Part shown: one piece after another, positions 41,843 through 50,120 of the stretch
Position numbering within the stretch: position 1 is the first letter of the stretch
How the letters are laid out: every line of letters starts with the position of its first letter
Assembly: GCA_047974225.1 (NCBI GenBank)
Contig: JBKECD010000139.1
Span: 4,802 to 68,801, forward strand
Direction of reading: 5' to 3'
Length of the DNA: 64,000 nt
Origin: JBKEDC01 sp047974225
GTDB taxonomy: Bacteria; Bacteroidota; Bacteroidia; Bacteroidales; Prolixibacteraceae
Position numbers and translations under genes: made by a program
The notes under the pieces: generated by a model
Databases searched by the model: none
The model's input: only the letters and a program-made list of their open reading frames with translations
What the model was told of the DNA's origin: nothing

Positions 41843-44695
41843 ATGAGTCCATTCTTGAAACAAGTGGCGCAATATCTCTATAATCACAATGAGATTTCGC
41901 TTCAACAGACTACTATTATAGTGCCCAACCGACGTTCGGGCGTTTTCTTCACCGCCTATCTGAATGAATGCGTCAGCCATGCCATGATTGCCCCCGAGGT
42001 GCTCACCATCAGCGAGCTTGTAGGGAGTCTTTCGGAAAATCAAGAGGCGGACAAAATCGCTCAGCTTTTTTTATTGCATGAAATTTATCAGCAAACGACA
42101 GGACATATCGAGACACTCGATGAATTTTACTTCTGGGGGGAAATTCTGCTCCACGATTTCAACGACATCGACAAATATCTGATTGATGCCGACGACCTTT
42201 TCCGCAACATCAAAGACCTCAAGGAGATCGAAAGTCATTTCGACTACCTCAACGAGCGTCAGCGCAAAGCTATCAAGGAATTTTGGGGCATCGACCTCGA
42301 AGCCAACGGCTCGACCAATCGCACGCAGTTTCTAAATATATGGTCGAAGCTCGCCACGGTCTATCACCGATTTAAGCAAAAACTCAGGACTCAAAAAGCG
42401 TGCTACAACGGCATGTTTTATCGGGATTTGGTGGAAGCGTGGAACGATGACACGGAAGCAAAGCTCCACTCTGAAAACTATATATTCGTAGGATTTAATG
42501 CCCTCAACAAAGCGGAGATTGCACTTTTCAAGCATTTCAACAAGTGCCGAAACTGTTTGTTCTTTTTGGACTACGACGAGGAATTTCTGCACGATGAGGT
42601 GCACGAAGCCGGATTGTTTATGCGCAAAAATCTCAGCCTTTTTCCGCAGCCCAAGGATTTTCAGCTTGAGCATGGCGATAAGTCGGAGCAGCAGATTTCA
42701 ATTATATCGGTGCCCAGCCAAATTGCGCAGACGCAAATCATCAATCACCCCGATTTCAAGCCTCAGACCCACAAGCGATTTGATGACAATGCCATTATTT
42801 TGGCAGAGGAAAGCCTGCTTGTGCCCACCGTGTCGGCTGCCGGAGCGCTGCAAGAGGAAATCAACATCACGATGGGATATCCCATCAGCAACACGCCTGT
42901 TTATAATTTCATCAACCTGCTGATAGAGCTGCAACGAAACCTCCGCAAGCACCAAGGAAAACCTGCTTTCTACTACCGCCCGGTGATTTCAATCCTAAAC
43001 CACCAACTGCTCACCACACCTATATATAAGGAATTGGTGAACTCAATCATCCGAGATAATCGCATCTATATAGAGCTTGATTTCTTCCAGCATGATGAGC
43101 TGCTCAGACTGATTTTCCAGCCCCAAAGCGATTGGCATTCTTTCTGCCAACAGCTGCTGCAAATCATCAACCGACTAGCGGTGAAATATCAGCATCTCGA
43201 CAGTTCTTCGGAACACATCGCACTAGAGGCTGAATATCTCTATCAAGCATATCTGGGCATTCAGCAGCTGCACGATGCCCTGCAAAGTCATCTGCAAGAG
43301 CTTGTTTCGATGTCGCTCTTTTTCCGCATCTTGCAGCAGGCTATTGGGGGCATCAGCATCCCCTTTGAGGGCGAACCGCTTTCAGGAATGCAAGTGATGG
43401 GGGTGCTCGAAACGCGCAACCTCGACTTTGAGCGAGTCTTCATGCTTTCGGTCAATCATGGTCGATTGCCCAGCACCGAAAACACGCATTCATTCATCCC
43501 CTACAACCTCCGAAAAGCCTTCGAGCTGCCCACCTATGAGGAGCATGATGCCATGTATGCCTATTATTTCTATCGGATGCTCAACCGTGCCAAGGAAATT
43601 GTGTTGGTCTATGACTCTTCGAGCAACGGGCTCACCACTGGCGAGATGAGCCGCTATCTTTATCAGCTGATTTATGACTCGAAGCGCCATATCCGCCAGC
43701 TCGAAATCGACTTCAACTATAAGAGTGTCGAGCATCAAACAATCGCCATTCCCTCGACTCCCGAGCGGCGTGCGAAATTGCTAAAACGATATCAAGAGCG
43801 GAAACTTTCGCCTAGCGAGCTGAACACTTATCTGGATTGTAAATTCAAATTTTATCTGAGCTATGTGGCTGGAATTAAAGCAGGCGACGAGATAGAGGAA
43901 GAAGTCGATAATCGAATATTTGGAAACTTGTTTCACGATGCTTCAGAAATTATCTATCGTTCCTTTGAGGATAAAACCATCGACCGCGAAATGCTCGACG
44001 CCATGGCGAAAAACGAGAAACAACTGAATAAAGCCATCAATCAGGCTTTCGCCAAGGCTTTCAAACTGACCAAAGAAGACGAAGAGCCTGCGCCAGTGGA
44101 ATTGAATGGCAACAACCTGCTAGTGGCAAATCAGCTCCTCACCTATCTGCGCCAAATGCTGCGCAACGACAAGCTGTTTGCACCCTTGCAAATGGTGGAT
44201 CTGGAAAAGGAACTTATCACCGATTTCGAACTCGAAATTGATGGGAAGATGGAAAGCTTCCACATCGGAGGCACTGTGGACAGAATTGACCGCTCAAAAG
44301 ATGGACTGCGCATCATCGACTACAAAACCGGAAAGAGCGCGGAGTTGAATTTTACGGAGATTAGCGACTTCACCGACAGCCAGAAAAAGAAAAAGCCCAA
44401 AGAGATTTTCCAAACGCTTCTCTATTGTGAAATCTACAGCCGCCTGTATGACGAAAGTAATATCAGTCCCAACATCTATAAGATTGATACCTTCTTTAAG
44501 GACTTTGCCCCGCAAATCACCATGGGCAAAACAACTGTGAACTATGCCGAAATTCGAAACGATTTCAACACCGTGCTCCACGAAGTGCTCCGCGATTTAT
44601 TCCACCCCGACAATGTGTTCACCCAAAAGGAAGAGCAAAATTGCAATTTCTGCCCTTACATCGGAATATGCGGAAGAAAAGAAAGTCAGTATTGA
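41843..44695 (+). CDS. AddB-like PD-(D/E)XK nuclease of double-strand break repair
   Basis: A 950-residue protein related to the AddB/RexB subunit of helicase-nucleases that process double-strand breaks for RecA. The N-terminal two thirds look like a degenerate superfamily 1 helicase (TTIIVPNRRSGVFFTAYL opening; no full Walker A). The C-terminal nuclease domain starts at LSPSELNTYLDCKFKFYLSY, has DRIDRSKDGLRIIDYKTGK with the catalytic Asp and Lys, and ends in CNFCPYIGICGRK, three cysteines which with the earlier CKFKF Cys make an AddB-type iron-sulfur cluster. The usual AddA/UvrD-like helicase partner is not adjacent in the window, so it is probably encoded elsewhere. Start by promoter at 41843. 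The stop is four bases from the convergent trmD. Confidence 0.9.
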   Translation: MSPFLKQVAQYLYNHNEISLQQTTIIVPNRRSGVFFTAYLNECVSHAMIAPEVLTISELVGSLSENQEADKIAQLFLLHEIYQQTTGHIETLDEFYFWGEILLHDFNDIDKYLIDADDLFRNIKDLKEIESHFDYLNERQRKAIKEFWGIDLEANGSTNRTQFLNIWSKLATVYHRFKQKLRTQKACYNGMFYRDLVEAWNDDTEAKLHSENYIFVGFNALNKAEIALFKHFNKCRNCLFFLDYDEEFLHDEVHEAGLFMRKNLSLFPQPKDFQLEHGDKSEQQISIISVPSQIAQTQIINHPDFKPQTHKRFDDNAIILAEESLLVPTVSAAGALQEEINITMGYPISNTPVYNFINLLIELQRNLRKHQGKPAFYYRPVISILNHQLLTTPIYKELVNSIIRDNRIYIELDFFQHDELLRLIFQPQSDWHSFCQQLLQIINRLAVKYQHLDSSSEHIALEAEYLYQAYLGIQQLHDALQSHLQELVSMSLFFRILQQAIGGISIPFEGEPLSGMQVMGVLETRNLDFERVFMLSVNHGRLPSTENTHSFIPYNLRKAFELPTYEEHDAMYAYYFYRMLNRAKEIVLVYDSSSNGLTTGEMSRYLYQLIYDSKRHIRQLEIDFNYKSVEHQTIAIPSTPERRAKLLKRYQERKLSPSELNTYLDCKFKFYLSYVAGIKAGDEIEEEVDNRIFGNLFHDASEIIYRSFEDKTIDREMLDAMAKNEKQLNKAINQAFAKAFKLTKEDEEPAPVELNGNNLLVANQLLTYLRQMLRNDKLFAPLQMVDLEKELITDFELEIDGKMESFHIGGTVDRIDRSKDGLRIIDYKTGKSAELNFTEISDFTDSQKKKKPKEIFQTLLYCEIYSRLYDESNISPNIYKIDTFFKDFAPQITMGKTTVNYAEIRNDFNTVLHEVLRDLFHPDNVFTQKEEQNCNFCPYIGICGRKESQY

Positions 44696-44699
44696 GCAG

Positions 44700-45374
44700 C
44701 TAAGGCAACAAATCGGGTCGCAAGCGCTGCGTGCGTTCAAAAGATTGTTCCTCGCGCCATTTGTTAATCAGCGCATCATTGCCACTGAGCAGCACTTCGG
44801 GCACTTCCCAACCTTTATAGTTTGACGGGCGAGTGTAAACTGGCGGACTGAGCAGATTGTCTTGAAAGCAATCGCTCAAAGCCGAAGTTTCATCGCTCAT
44901 AGCACCCGGGATGAGCCGCACAATCGCATCGACCATCACCGCTGCTGCCATCTCGCCCCCCGTGAGCACAAAGTCGCCAATGGAAATCTCACGCGTAATC
45001 AGATGCTCACGAATGCGATGGTCGATACCTTTATAATGACCACACAAAATAATGATGTTCTCCATCATCGAGCATCGGTTGCAAATCTGCTGATTGAGCA
45101 CTTCCCCATCGGGGCTAGTATAAATAATTTCATCGTAATCACGCTGCGACTTGAGGTGATTAATAGCATCCTCAATCGGCTGGATAGTCATCACCATGCC
45201 AGCACCTCCGCCAAAGGCATAATCATCGACTCGCTTATGCTTGTCGGTGGAAAACTCCCGAATGTCATGCACCACAATTTCAGCCACACCCGCATCTTGG
45301 GCTCGCTTTAAGATGGAATGCTGAAAAGGGCTCGCCAATAATTCGGGGACAACAGTCAATATATCTATACGCAT
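44700..45374 (-). CDS. trmD: tRNA (guanine-N1-)-methyltransferase TrmD
   Basis: A 224-residue SPOUT methyltransferase that modifies G37 of tRNAs next to the anticodon and prevents frameshifting. Motifs: MRIDILTVVPELLASPF at the start, DDYAFGGGAGMVM (about residues 52-64), IILCGHYKGIDHRIRE (about 105-120), the knotted SAM-binding SIGDFVLTGGEMAAAVMVDAI (about 130-149) and PPVYTRP-containing end. The frame begins three codons earlier (MKTMRID), but the family starts at MRIDI and this leaves a sensible leader behind the promoter. In many bacteria trmD lies with ribosomal genes; here it stands alone. Confidence 0.96.
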   Translation of the reverse strand: MRIDILTVVPELLASPFQHSILKRAQDAGVAEIVVHDIREFSTDKHKRVDDYAFGGGAGMVMTIQPIEDAINHLKSQRDYDEIIYTSPDGEVLNQQICNRCSMMENIIILCGHYKGIDHRIREHLITREISIGDFVLTGGEMAAAVMVDAIVRLIPGAMSDETSALSDCFQDNLLSPPVYTRPSNYKGWEVPEVLLSGNDALINKWREEQSFERTQRLRPDLLP

Positions 45375-45395
45375 AGTTTTCAATTTTTAGAAAGA

Positions 45396-45424
45396 CAAAA
45401 GTATAGAAAAAAACGCTATCTTTG
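45396..45424. promoter_or_regulatory. Divergent promoters for trmD and the ABC exporter
   Basis: CAAAAGTA at 45396-45403 is the minus-strand -7 box (TACTTTTG) for trmD. TATCTTTG at 45417-45424 is the plus-strand -7 box for the ABC gene. The second overlaps a GTG codon at 45424 that otherwise would be taken as the ABC start. Confidence 0.7.
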
Positions 45425-45447
45425 TGCAAGAGAAACATAAGAAAACT

Positions 45448-46377
45448 ATGCATATACTTTCGGCTAAGAACATTGTGAAGGACTATGACGGACATCGCGC
45501 CCTCGATGGGGTGAGCATTGATGTAGAAGAAGGATCTATCTTCGGGCTGCTCGGTCCGAATGGTGCTGGCAAGACAAGCTTAATTCGGATTATCAACCAA
45601 ATCACCGCTCCCGACAGCGGCTCGCTGAGCTTCATGGGTCGCCCCGCAATGCCCGATGATGTGCATCAAATCGGCTACCTTCCCGAGGAACGAGGACTAT
45701 ATAAGAAAATGGCTGTGGGCGACCAAGCTTTATATTTAGCTCGACTAAAGGGGATGAGCAAAAATGACGCCTTACGCAACCTGAAATATTGGTTTGAGAA
45801 ATTTGAAATCGAGTCGTGGTGGGGAAAGAAAATCGACGAGCTATCGAAAGGCATGGCGCAAAAGGTGCAATTCATCACCACGGTCATCCATGAGCCTCGA
45901 CTGCTGATATTCGACGAGCCTTTTAGTGGCTTCGACCCGATAAACACCAATCTGATTAAAAATGAAATTCTGGAGCTGAAGCAGAAAGGGACAACCATAA
46001 TCTTTTCGGCTCACAACATGGCGTCAGTAGAAGAAATATGCGACCATGTGGCACTGATTAATCGCTCGAAAAAAATTCTCGACGGCAATATCTATGAGAT
46101 TAAAGATGATTTCAAGCAAGGAGTCTTCGAGCTGGAAATTTCAGCCAACCAAGAGATGCCAAGCATCTTCGAGCAAGCAAAGCTTGCTGTCGAGCTCGAT
46201 GAGCTGCGAGCTAATCGGCGGTTCTTTCGATTTAAAAAACCTGACGAGCTCAGCAATCGTGAATTAATTCAACAGCTCAATGCCGAAACTGAAATTCTTT
46301 CCTTCTGCGAGGTACTCCCCTCAATGAATGACATTTTTATCGAAGCAGTGGAAAGAGTTATGAGTTATGAGTTATGA
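45448..46377 (+). CDS. ABC exporter ATP-binding protein (NatA-like)
   Basis: A 309-residue ATPase: Walker A GPNGAGKTS (about residues 37-45), Q-loop region QIGYLPEERGLYKKM, signature LSKGMAQKVQ (about 133-142), Walker B LLIFDEPFSGFDP (about 153-165) and a switch His in FSAHNM. About 80 residues follow the ATPase core, as in the DrrA/NatA/CcmA class with ABC-2 permeases. It probably works with the next gene in export of ions, drugs or lipids. ATG 45448 is the start, since a promoter box covers the earlier GTG. The last codons (VMSYEL) and the stop TGA come from a GAGTTAT array. Confidence 0.9.
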   Translation: MHILSAKNIVKDYDGHRALDGVSIDVEEGSIFGLLGPNGAGKTSLIRIINQITAPDSGSLSFMGRPAMPDDVHQIGYLPEERGLYKKMAVGDQALYLARLKGMSKNDALRNLKYWFEKFEIESWWGKKIDELSKGMAQKVQFITTVIHEPRLLIFDEPFSGFDPINTNLIKNEILELKQKGTTIIFSAHNMASVEEICDHVALINRSKKILDGNIYEIKDDFKQGVFELEISANQEMPSIFEQAKLAVELDELRANRRFFRFKKPDELSNRELIQQLNAETEILSFCEVLPSMNDIFIEAVERVMSYEL

Positions 46378-46433
46378 GTTATGAGTTATGAGTTATGAGT
46401 TATGAGTTGGCTGCGCACTTCGCACTCCGCACT
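46355..46433. repeat. GAGTTAT heptamer array followed by CGCACTY heptamers
   Basis: Seven exact GAGTTAT units (46355-46403) and a partial GAGTT run into GGCTGCGC, then CGCACTT, CGCACTC, CGCACT. The same GAGTTGGCTGCGC tail follows the array at 49.9 kb. It supplies the stop of the upstream ATPase gene: read in any phase, 21 bases of the array always contain a TGA. Confidence 0.92.
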
Positions 46434-46448
46434 AAAAAGAAAAAAAAC

Positions 46449-47789
46449 ATGAACAAAGCGATACTTATATTACAACGTGAATACCTCACCCGAGTAAAGA
46501 AAAAATCATTTATTCTCACCACCCTACTCGTTCCTTTAGCCTTTGCCGCCCTAATCGGTTTCTCCACTTGGATGAGCCTCAAAGGAGCGCAAGAACTGCA
46601 ACGAGTGGCGGTCTTTGATGAAACAGCACAGTTTCTCAATCGCATCGAAGGCAACGACTTGCTACACATCACCTATATTCCTCAGGAGAAATATCAGGAA
46701 CTGCGGGCGGCTAATCACACGGGCGATTTCAATGCCTTGGTGCATGTGCCCCACAATGTGTTTACTTCAAATCGCATTCAGATTTTTTCTAACGGACAAG
46801 CCGCTCGGAGCATCCAATCCAACATCAAGAGGCAATTGGAATCACTCATCACTGCCGACAAGCGAGCGGCGGTGTTTGATGCCGCAGGCATTCCCGATTT
46901 AGAGCAAAAACTCGCACGCACCACCACCCGCCTGCAACTCGACACCATCAAGCTCAACGAAGATGGCACAACCGACAAGGTATCATCAGAAATCAATAGC
47001 CTCATTGGCATGATGGCAGGCTTTATTATTTATATCATGATATTCATGTATGGCTCAATGGTGATGCGTGGCGTGGCGGAGGAAAAGACGAACCGCATCA
47101 GCGAGGTGCTCGTGTCGTCGGTGAAACCTGTGCAACTACTGTTTGGGAAGATTGTCGGCATTGGACTTGTCGGACTTACTCAATTTCTAATCTGGATTAT
47201 CTTTGGCGGGATACTTATTAGTGCTTCCACAAGCTTCTTCATGCCCGACCCCACGCCGATGGTCGAAGCATCGCAGAGCATCATGAGCAGCCCCGGCATC
47301 CCGCAATCGGCATCAATGATGAGCAGTGCTTCAGAAAATGAAATCCTCAGCTTAATCAACAGCTTAAACCTACCGCTCCTTTTAAGCTCCTTTCTCTTGT
47401 TCTTCGTGTTTGGCTATTTGCTCTACGCCTCTATCATGGGAGCTATCGGCTCGGCGGTGAACACCGACGAAGATGCTCAGCAATTGGTGAGCATCATAGC
47501 TATTCCGCTTGTCATGGCAATCGTGATGGTTACTCCTATCAGCGAAAATCCCAACGGCACACTCGCCTTCTGGACTTCCCTCTTTCCTCTCTTCTCCCCC
47601 GTGAGCATGATTGCACGCATCCCTGCCGGAGTAGCCCCTTGGGAAATATTACTTTCCCTCGCCTTGCTTATTGCCACCACTCTCGTGTGCGTGTGGGGCG
47701 CTGCCAAGATTTATCGCACGGGTATATTAATGTATGGCAAAAAAGTAAGCTTTAAGGAAATTGGGAAATGGATAAAGCGAAACCGATAA
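46449..47789 (+). CDS. ABC-2 type permease (NatB-like)
   Basis: A 446-residue permease with the ABC-2 layout: one N-terminal helix (SFILTTLLVPLAFAALIGFS), a large extracytoplasmic part (about residues 40-185), then five helices, the first being MMAGFIIYIMIFMYGSMVMRG, followed by the EEKTNRISEVLVSSVKPVQLLFGKI segment (conserved NatB motif, about 210-234). With the ATPase upstream it forms one exporter, possibly for sodium or drugs. The start ATG 46449 directly precedes MNKAILILQREYL; the frame is open for 18 codons upstream through repeat DNA, which is not expected to be translated. Confidence 0.88.
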   Translation: MNKAILILQREYLTRVKKKSFILTTLLVPLAFAALIGFSTWMSLKGAQELQRVAVFDETAQFLNRIEGNDLLHITYIPQEKYQELRAANHTGDFNALVHVPHNVFTSNRIQIFSNGQAARSIQSNIKRQLESLITADKRAAVFDAAGIPDLEQKLARTTTRLQLDTIKLNEDGTTDKVSSEINSLIGMMAGFIIYIMIFMYGSMVMRGVAEEKTNRISEVLVSSVKPVQLLFGKIVGIGLVGLTQFLIWIIFGGILISASTSFFMPDPTPMVEASQSIMSSPGIPQSASMMSSASENEILSLINSLNLPLLLSSFLLFFVFGYLLYASIMGAIGSAVNTDEDAQQLVSIIAIPLVMAIVMVTPISENPNGTLAFWTSLFPLFSPVSMIARIPAGVAPWEILLSLALLIATTLVCVWGAAKIYRTGILMYGKKVSFKEIGKWIKRNR

Positions 47790-47897
47790 CTAAAAACTAG
47801 CCACCTAGCAAAAAGAAGTCGGAATTTATTTTGCAAATTTGAAAAAAAAGTCGAAATTCGCCAACTGTAATATTATGTATAGATGCCGCGTTGATTT

Positions 47898-49919
47898 ATG
47901 TCGCCAAAGAAATTCCTAAATAAAAGCATGTTTGACTACTTTCGAGTAGTCTTAATCGGGTTCGCCTTGCTCACTGCACTGAGCATTGTAGCTGTGCTGC
48001 TCATGCATCAAGTGAGAAGCTACAACGAATCGGTGGCGAAAATCCGACAAGAGAAAATTCAAACTGCCGAGCAATTTGTGCGAAATATGATCTCCATTGA
48101 GAGTAGCTATATTGCGCAAGTGAAAAAAAGCTTCGACGAGCGCAAGGTAGGCAGCATTGAAAACAACGTGCAAGAGGCATACAATCTCGCCAGCACTATC
48201 TACAACGAAAACAAAGGGCGCTTGAGCGAAGCTCAAATCAAGCGACTCATCATTAAGTCGCTCGCATCGCTAGGAAGCGCATCGACACGCCAGCATGTGG
48301 CAATCAACGACCTGCAAGGTCGAGGGGTGTATAACCCCACCTCGCCTGCTTTCGATGGCAAAAGCCTATTGCACATCAAAGACCGCACGGGCTCTTATTT
48401 TGCGCAAGAGGAAATCAAAATCGTCAAAGAGCGGGGCGAAGGCTTTCGCTATGCATCTGACACCATCACCAAAGAAAACAAAGTGGTCTTTGTGAAAGAG
48501 TTCCCCGCCTATGATTGGTATTTCGTGTCTTTGGTTTATCCCTCCGATTATTATAAAGAGCTCGTGGCCGAGGTGGCAAATAAAGTCAGCGTGAAATTTT
48601 TCGGCTATAAAGGCGACGCCTTTATTGTGGAAGAAGATGGTCGCGCCGTTACATCTATGGGCAAGGTGTTTGATGATGTCAAGCAATTTAATCTATCGAC
48701 ATCGACCGACCCTGCGGCGCGCAATGCCTTTAAGGTTTTGACCGATTCACTCGAAAAGCACCCCGAAGGTAGCTTTGTGAACTATCCTTGGTATATGCGC
48801 GACTTGGATAACGATGGGAATGTCAATGTTCTTTCTGAGAAAATCTCCTATGTGCAGCGCGACACCAACTTGGGTTGGATTATTGGCGCAGGCTTCTTTG
48901 TGTCGGAAGTTGATGAAGAAATAGCTCTGCAAGTAGATACTTTGCGGGATAATTTCATGATGAACCTTCTTCAAATCATCTTCCTCTTCGCCTTGATTCT
49001 GCTTATTGAAATACTTCTGCTCCGCTGGTTTGAGGGGCAATTCAAGCGCGACTTCAATAACTTTGTATCGTTCTTCAAGAAAAGCAGTCAAGAATTGAAC
49101 TACCTTGATTTGGAAGACATGTACTCTAAGGAGTTCCGTGAGCTTGGGGAAGTCGCCAACGAAATGATTGCCGCTCGACAAGTGGTAGAAAAACGTCTGC
49201 TCGATGAGCAAGAGAAAGCCCAAGAAGCCGACCGATTGAAATCGTCGTTCTTGGCAAACATGTCGCACGAGATTCGCACGCCAATGAATGCCATCATCGG
49301 ATTTTCTAATTTTTTGGTGGAAGACTTATCGGTTGAAGAGCGAAAAGAATTTGTGGGATTGATTCGCAATAGCGGCGACAGCTTGCTGTCGCTTATTGAT
49401 TCAATCATTGATTTCTCAAAGATTGAAGTCGGTCAGATTGTATTGAATGAAAACTATGTGTCCTATGATAAAGTCTGCTTTAATCTGAGCGAAAGATACA
49501 ACCGCCTAATTGAAGAAGATAGTCTGTCGATTGAATTTAAAATCGAGAATACCCTGCCTATTCACTTCATGTCGGTAACCGATGAATCACGCCTCACCCA
49601 AGTGCTGAAGCACTTGCTCGACAATGCCTTTAAATTTACCTCTTCGGGGCAAGTGGTCTTGAATATCGAGCAGCGAGGCGACCGCATCTACTTTAAAGTG
49701 TCGGACACTGGCATCGGCATTGCCGAGGATAATCTATCCAAAGTCTTTGAGCGGTTCACCCAAATCGAGGGCAACCTCTCACGCAACTACGGGGGCACAG
49801 GTATCGGCTTAGCTATTGCATCGAAGCTTGTAGAAATGCTCGGTGGCGAAATCTGGGTCGAATCAACGCTTGGCAAAGGATCAAAATTCCAATTCTTCAT
49901 CCCCTTGGTGATTGAGTAA
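47898..49919 (+). CDS. Membrane sensor histidine kinase with Cache-type domain
   Basis: A 673-residue kinase. Parts: membrane helix (about residues 14-36, VVLIGFALLTALSIVAVLLM), a long extracytoplasmic region with a Cache-like domain (about 40-350; TGSYFAQEEI, PAYDWYFVSLVYPSDYYKEL, LGWIIGAGFFVSEVDEEI), a second helix (about 357-376), a linker coil, a HisKA domain with His about 457 in MSHEIRTPMNAIIGFS, and a HATPase_c with N box LKHLLDNAFKFT, GTGIGLAIASKL. No receiver domain is attached and no response regulator is adjacent, so its partner is unknown. Ligand unknown; small carboxylates or amino acids are typical for Cache sensors. The stop codon borders a GAGTTAT array. Confidence 0.92.
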   Translation: MSPKKFLNKSMFDYFRVVLIGFALLTALSIVAVLLMHQVRSYNESVAKIRQEKIQTAEQFVRNMISIESSYIAQVKKSFDERKVGSIENNVQEAYNLASTIYNENKGRLSEAQIKRLIIKSLASLGSASTRQHVAINDLQGRGVYNPTSPAFDGKSLLHIKDRTGSYFAQEEIKIVKERGEGFRYASDTITKENKVVFVKEFPAYDWYFVSLVYPSDYYKELVAEVANKVSVKFFGYKGDAFIVEEDGRAVTSMGKVFDDVKQFNLSTSTDPAARNAFKVLTDSLEKHPEGSFVNYPWYMRDLDNDGNVNVLSEKISYVQRDTNLGWIIGAGFFVSEVDEEIALQVDTLRDNFMMNLLQIIFLFALILLIEILLLRWFEGQFKRDFNNFVSFFKKSSQELNYLDLEDMYSKEFRELGEVANEMIAARQVVEKRLLDEQEKAQEADRLKSSFLANMSHEIRTPMNAIIGFSNFLVEDLSVEERKEFVGLIRNSGDSLLSLIDSIIDFSKIEVGQIVLNENYVSYDKVCFNLSERYNRLIEEDSLSIEFKIENTLPIHFMSVTDESRLTQVLKHLLDNAFKFTSSGQVVLNIEQRGDRIYFKVSDTGIGIAEDNLSKVFERFTQIEGNLSRNYGGTGIGLAIASKLVEMLGGEIWVESTLGKGSKFQFFIPLVIE

Positions 49920-49924
49920 GTTAT

Positions 49925-50060
49925 GAGTTATGAGTTATGAGTTATGAGTTATGAGTTATGAGTTATGAGTTATGAGTTATGAGTTGGCTGCGCCACTAAC
50001 CACTAACCACTAACCACTAACCACTAACCACTAACCACTAACCACTAACCACTAACCACT
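49925..50060. repeat. Compound heptamer array: GAGTTAT x8 then CACTAAC x9
   Basis: Eight exact GAGTTAT units (49925-49980), the tail GAGTTGGCTGCGC, then nine exact CACTAAC units (49994-50056) and a partial one. The array fills the gap between the kinase stop and the prfC promoter. All units are exactly 7 bases with no change, so it was recently expanded or is kept uniform. Confidence 0.95.
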
Positions 50061-50091
50061 ACTCTCTATCCAAACTTTCAACTTATTTTCT

Positions 50092-50099
50092 TACTTTTG
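50092..50099 (+). promoter_or_regulatory. Promoter box for prfC
   Basis: TACTTTTG fits the -7 consensus. It overlaps a GTG at 50097; the true start is the ATG at 50121, with a leader of about 15 bases. Confidence 0.65.
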
Positions 50100-50120
50100 T
50101 GGTCAAATAGAAAAGACAAC

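Noticed and set aside
45448..47789. Fusion of ABC ATPase and permease by slippage of the GAGTTAT array
   Set aside because: Any frame that crosses 21 bases of the array meets TGA, so no change of unit number gives a fused protein while three or more units remain.
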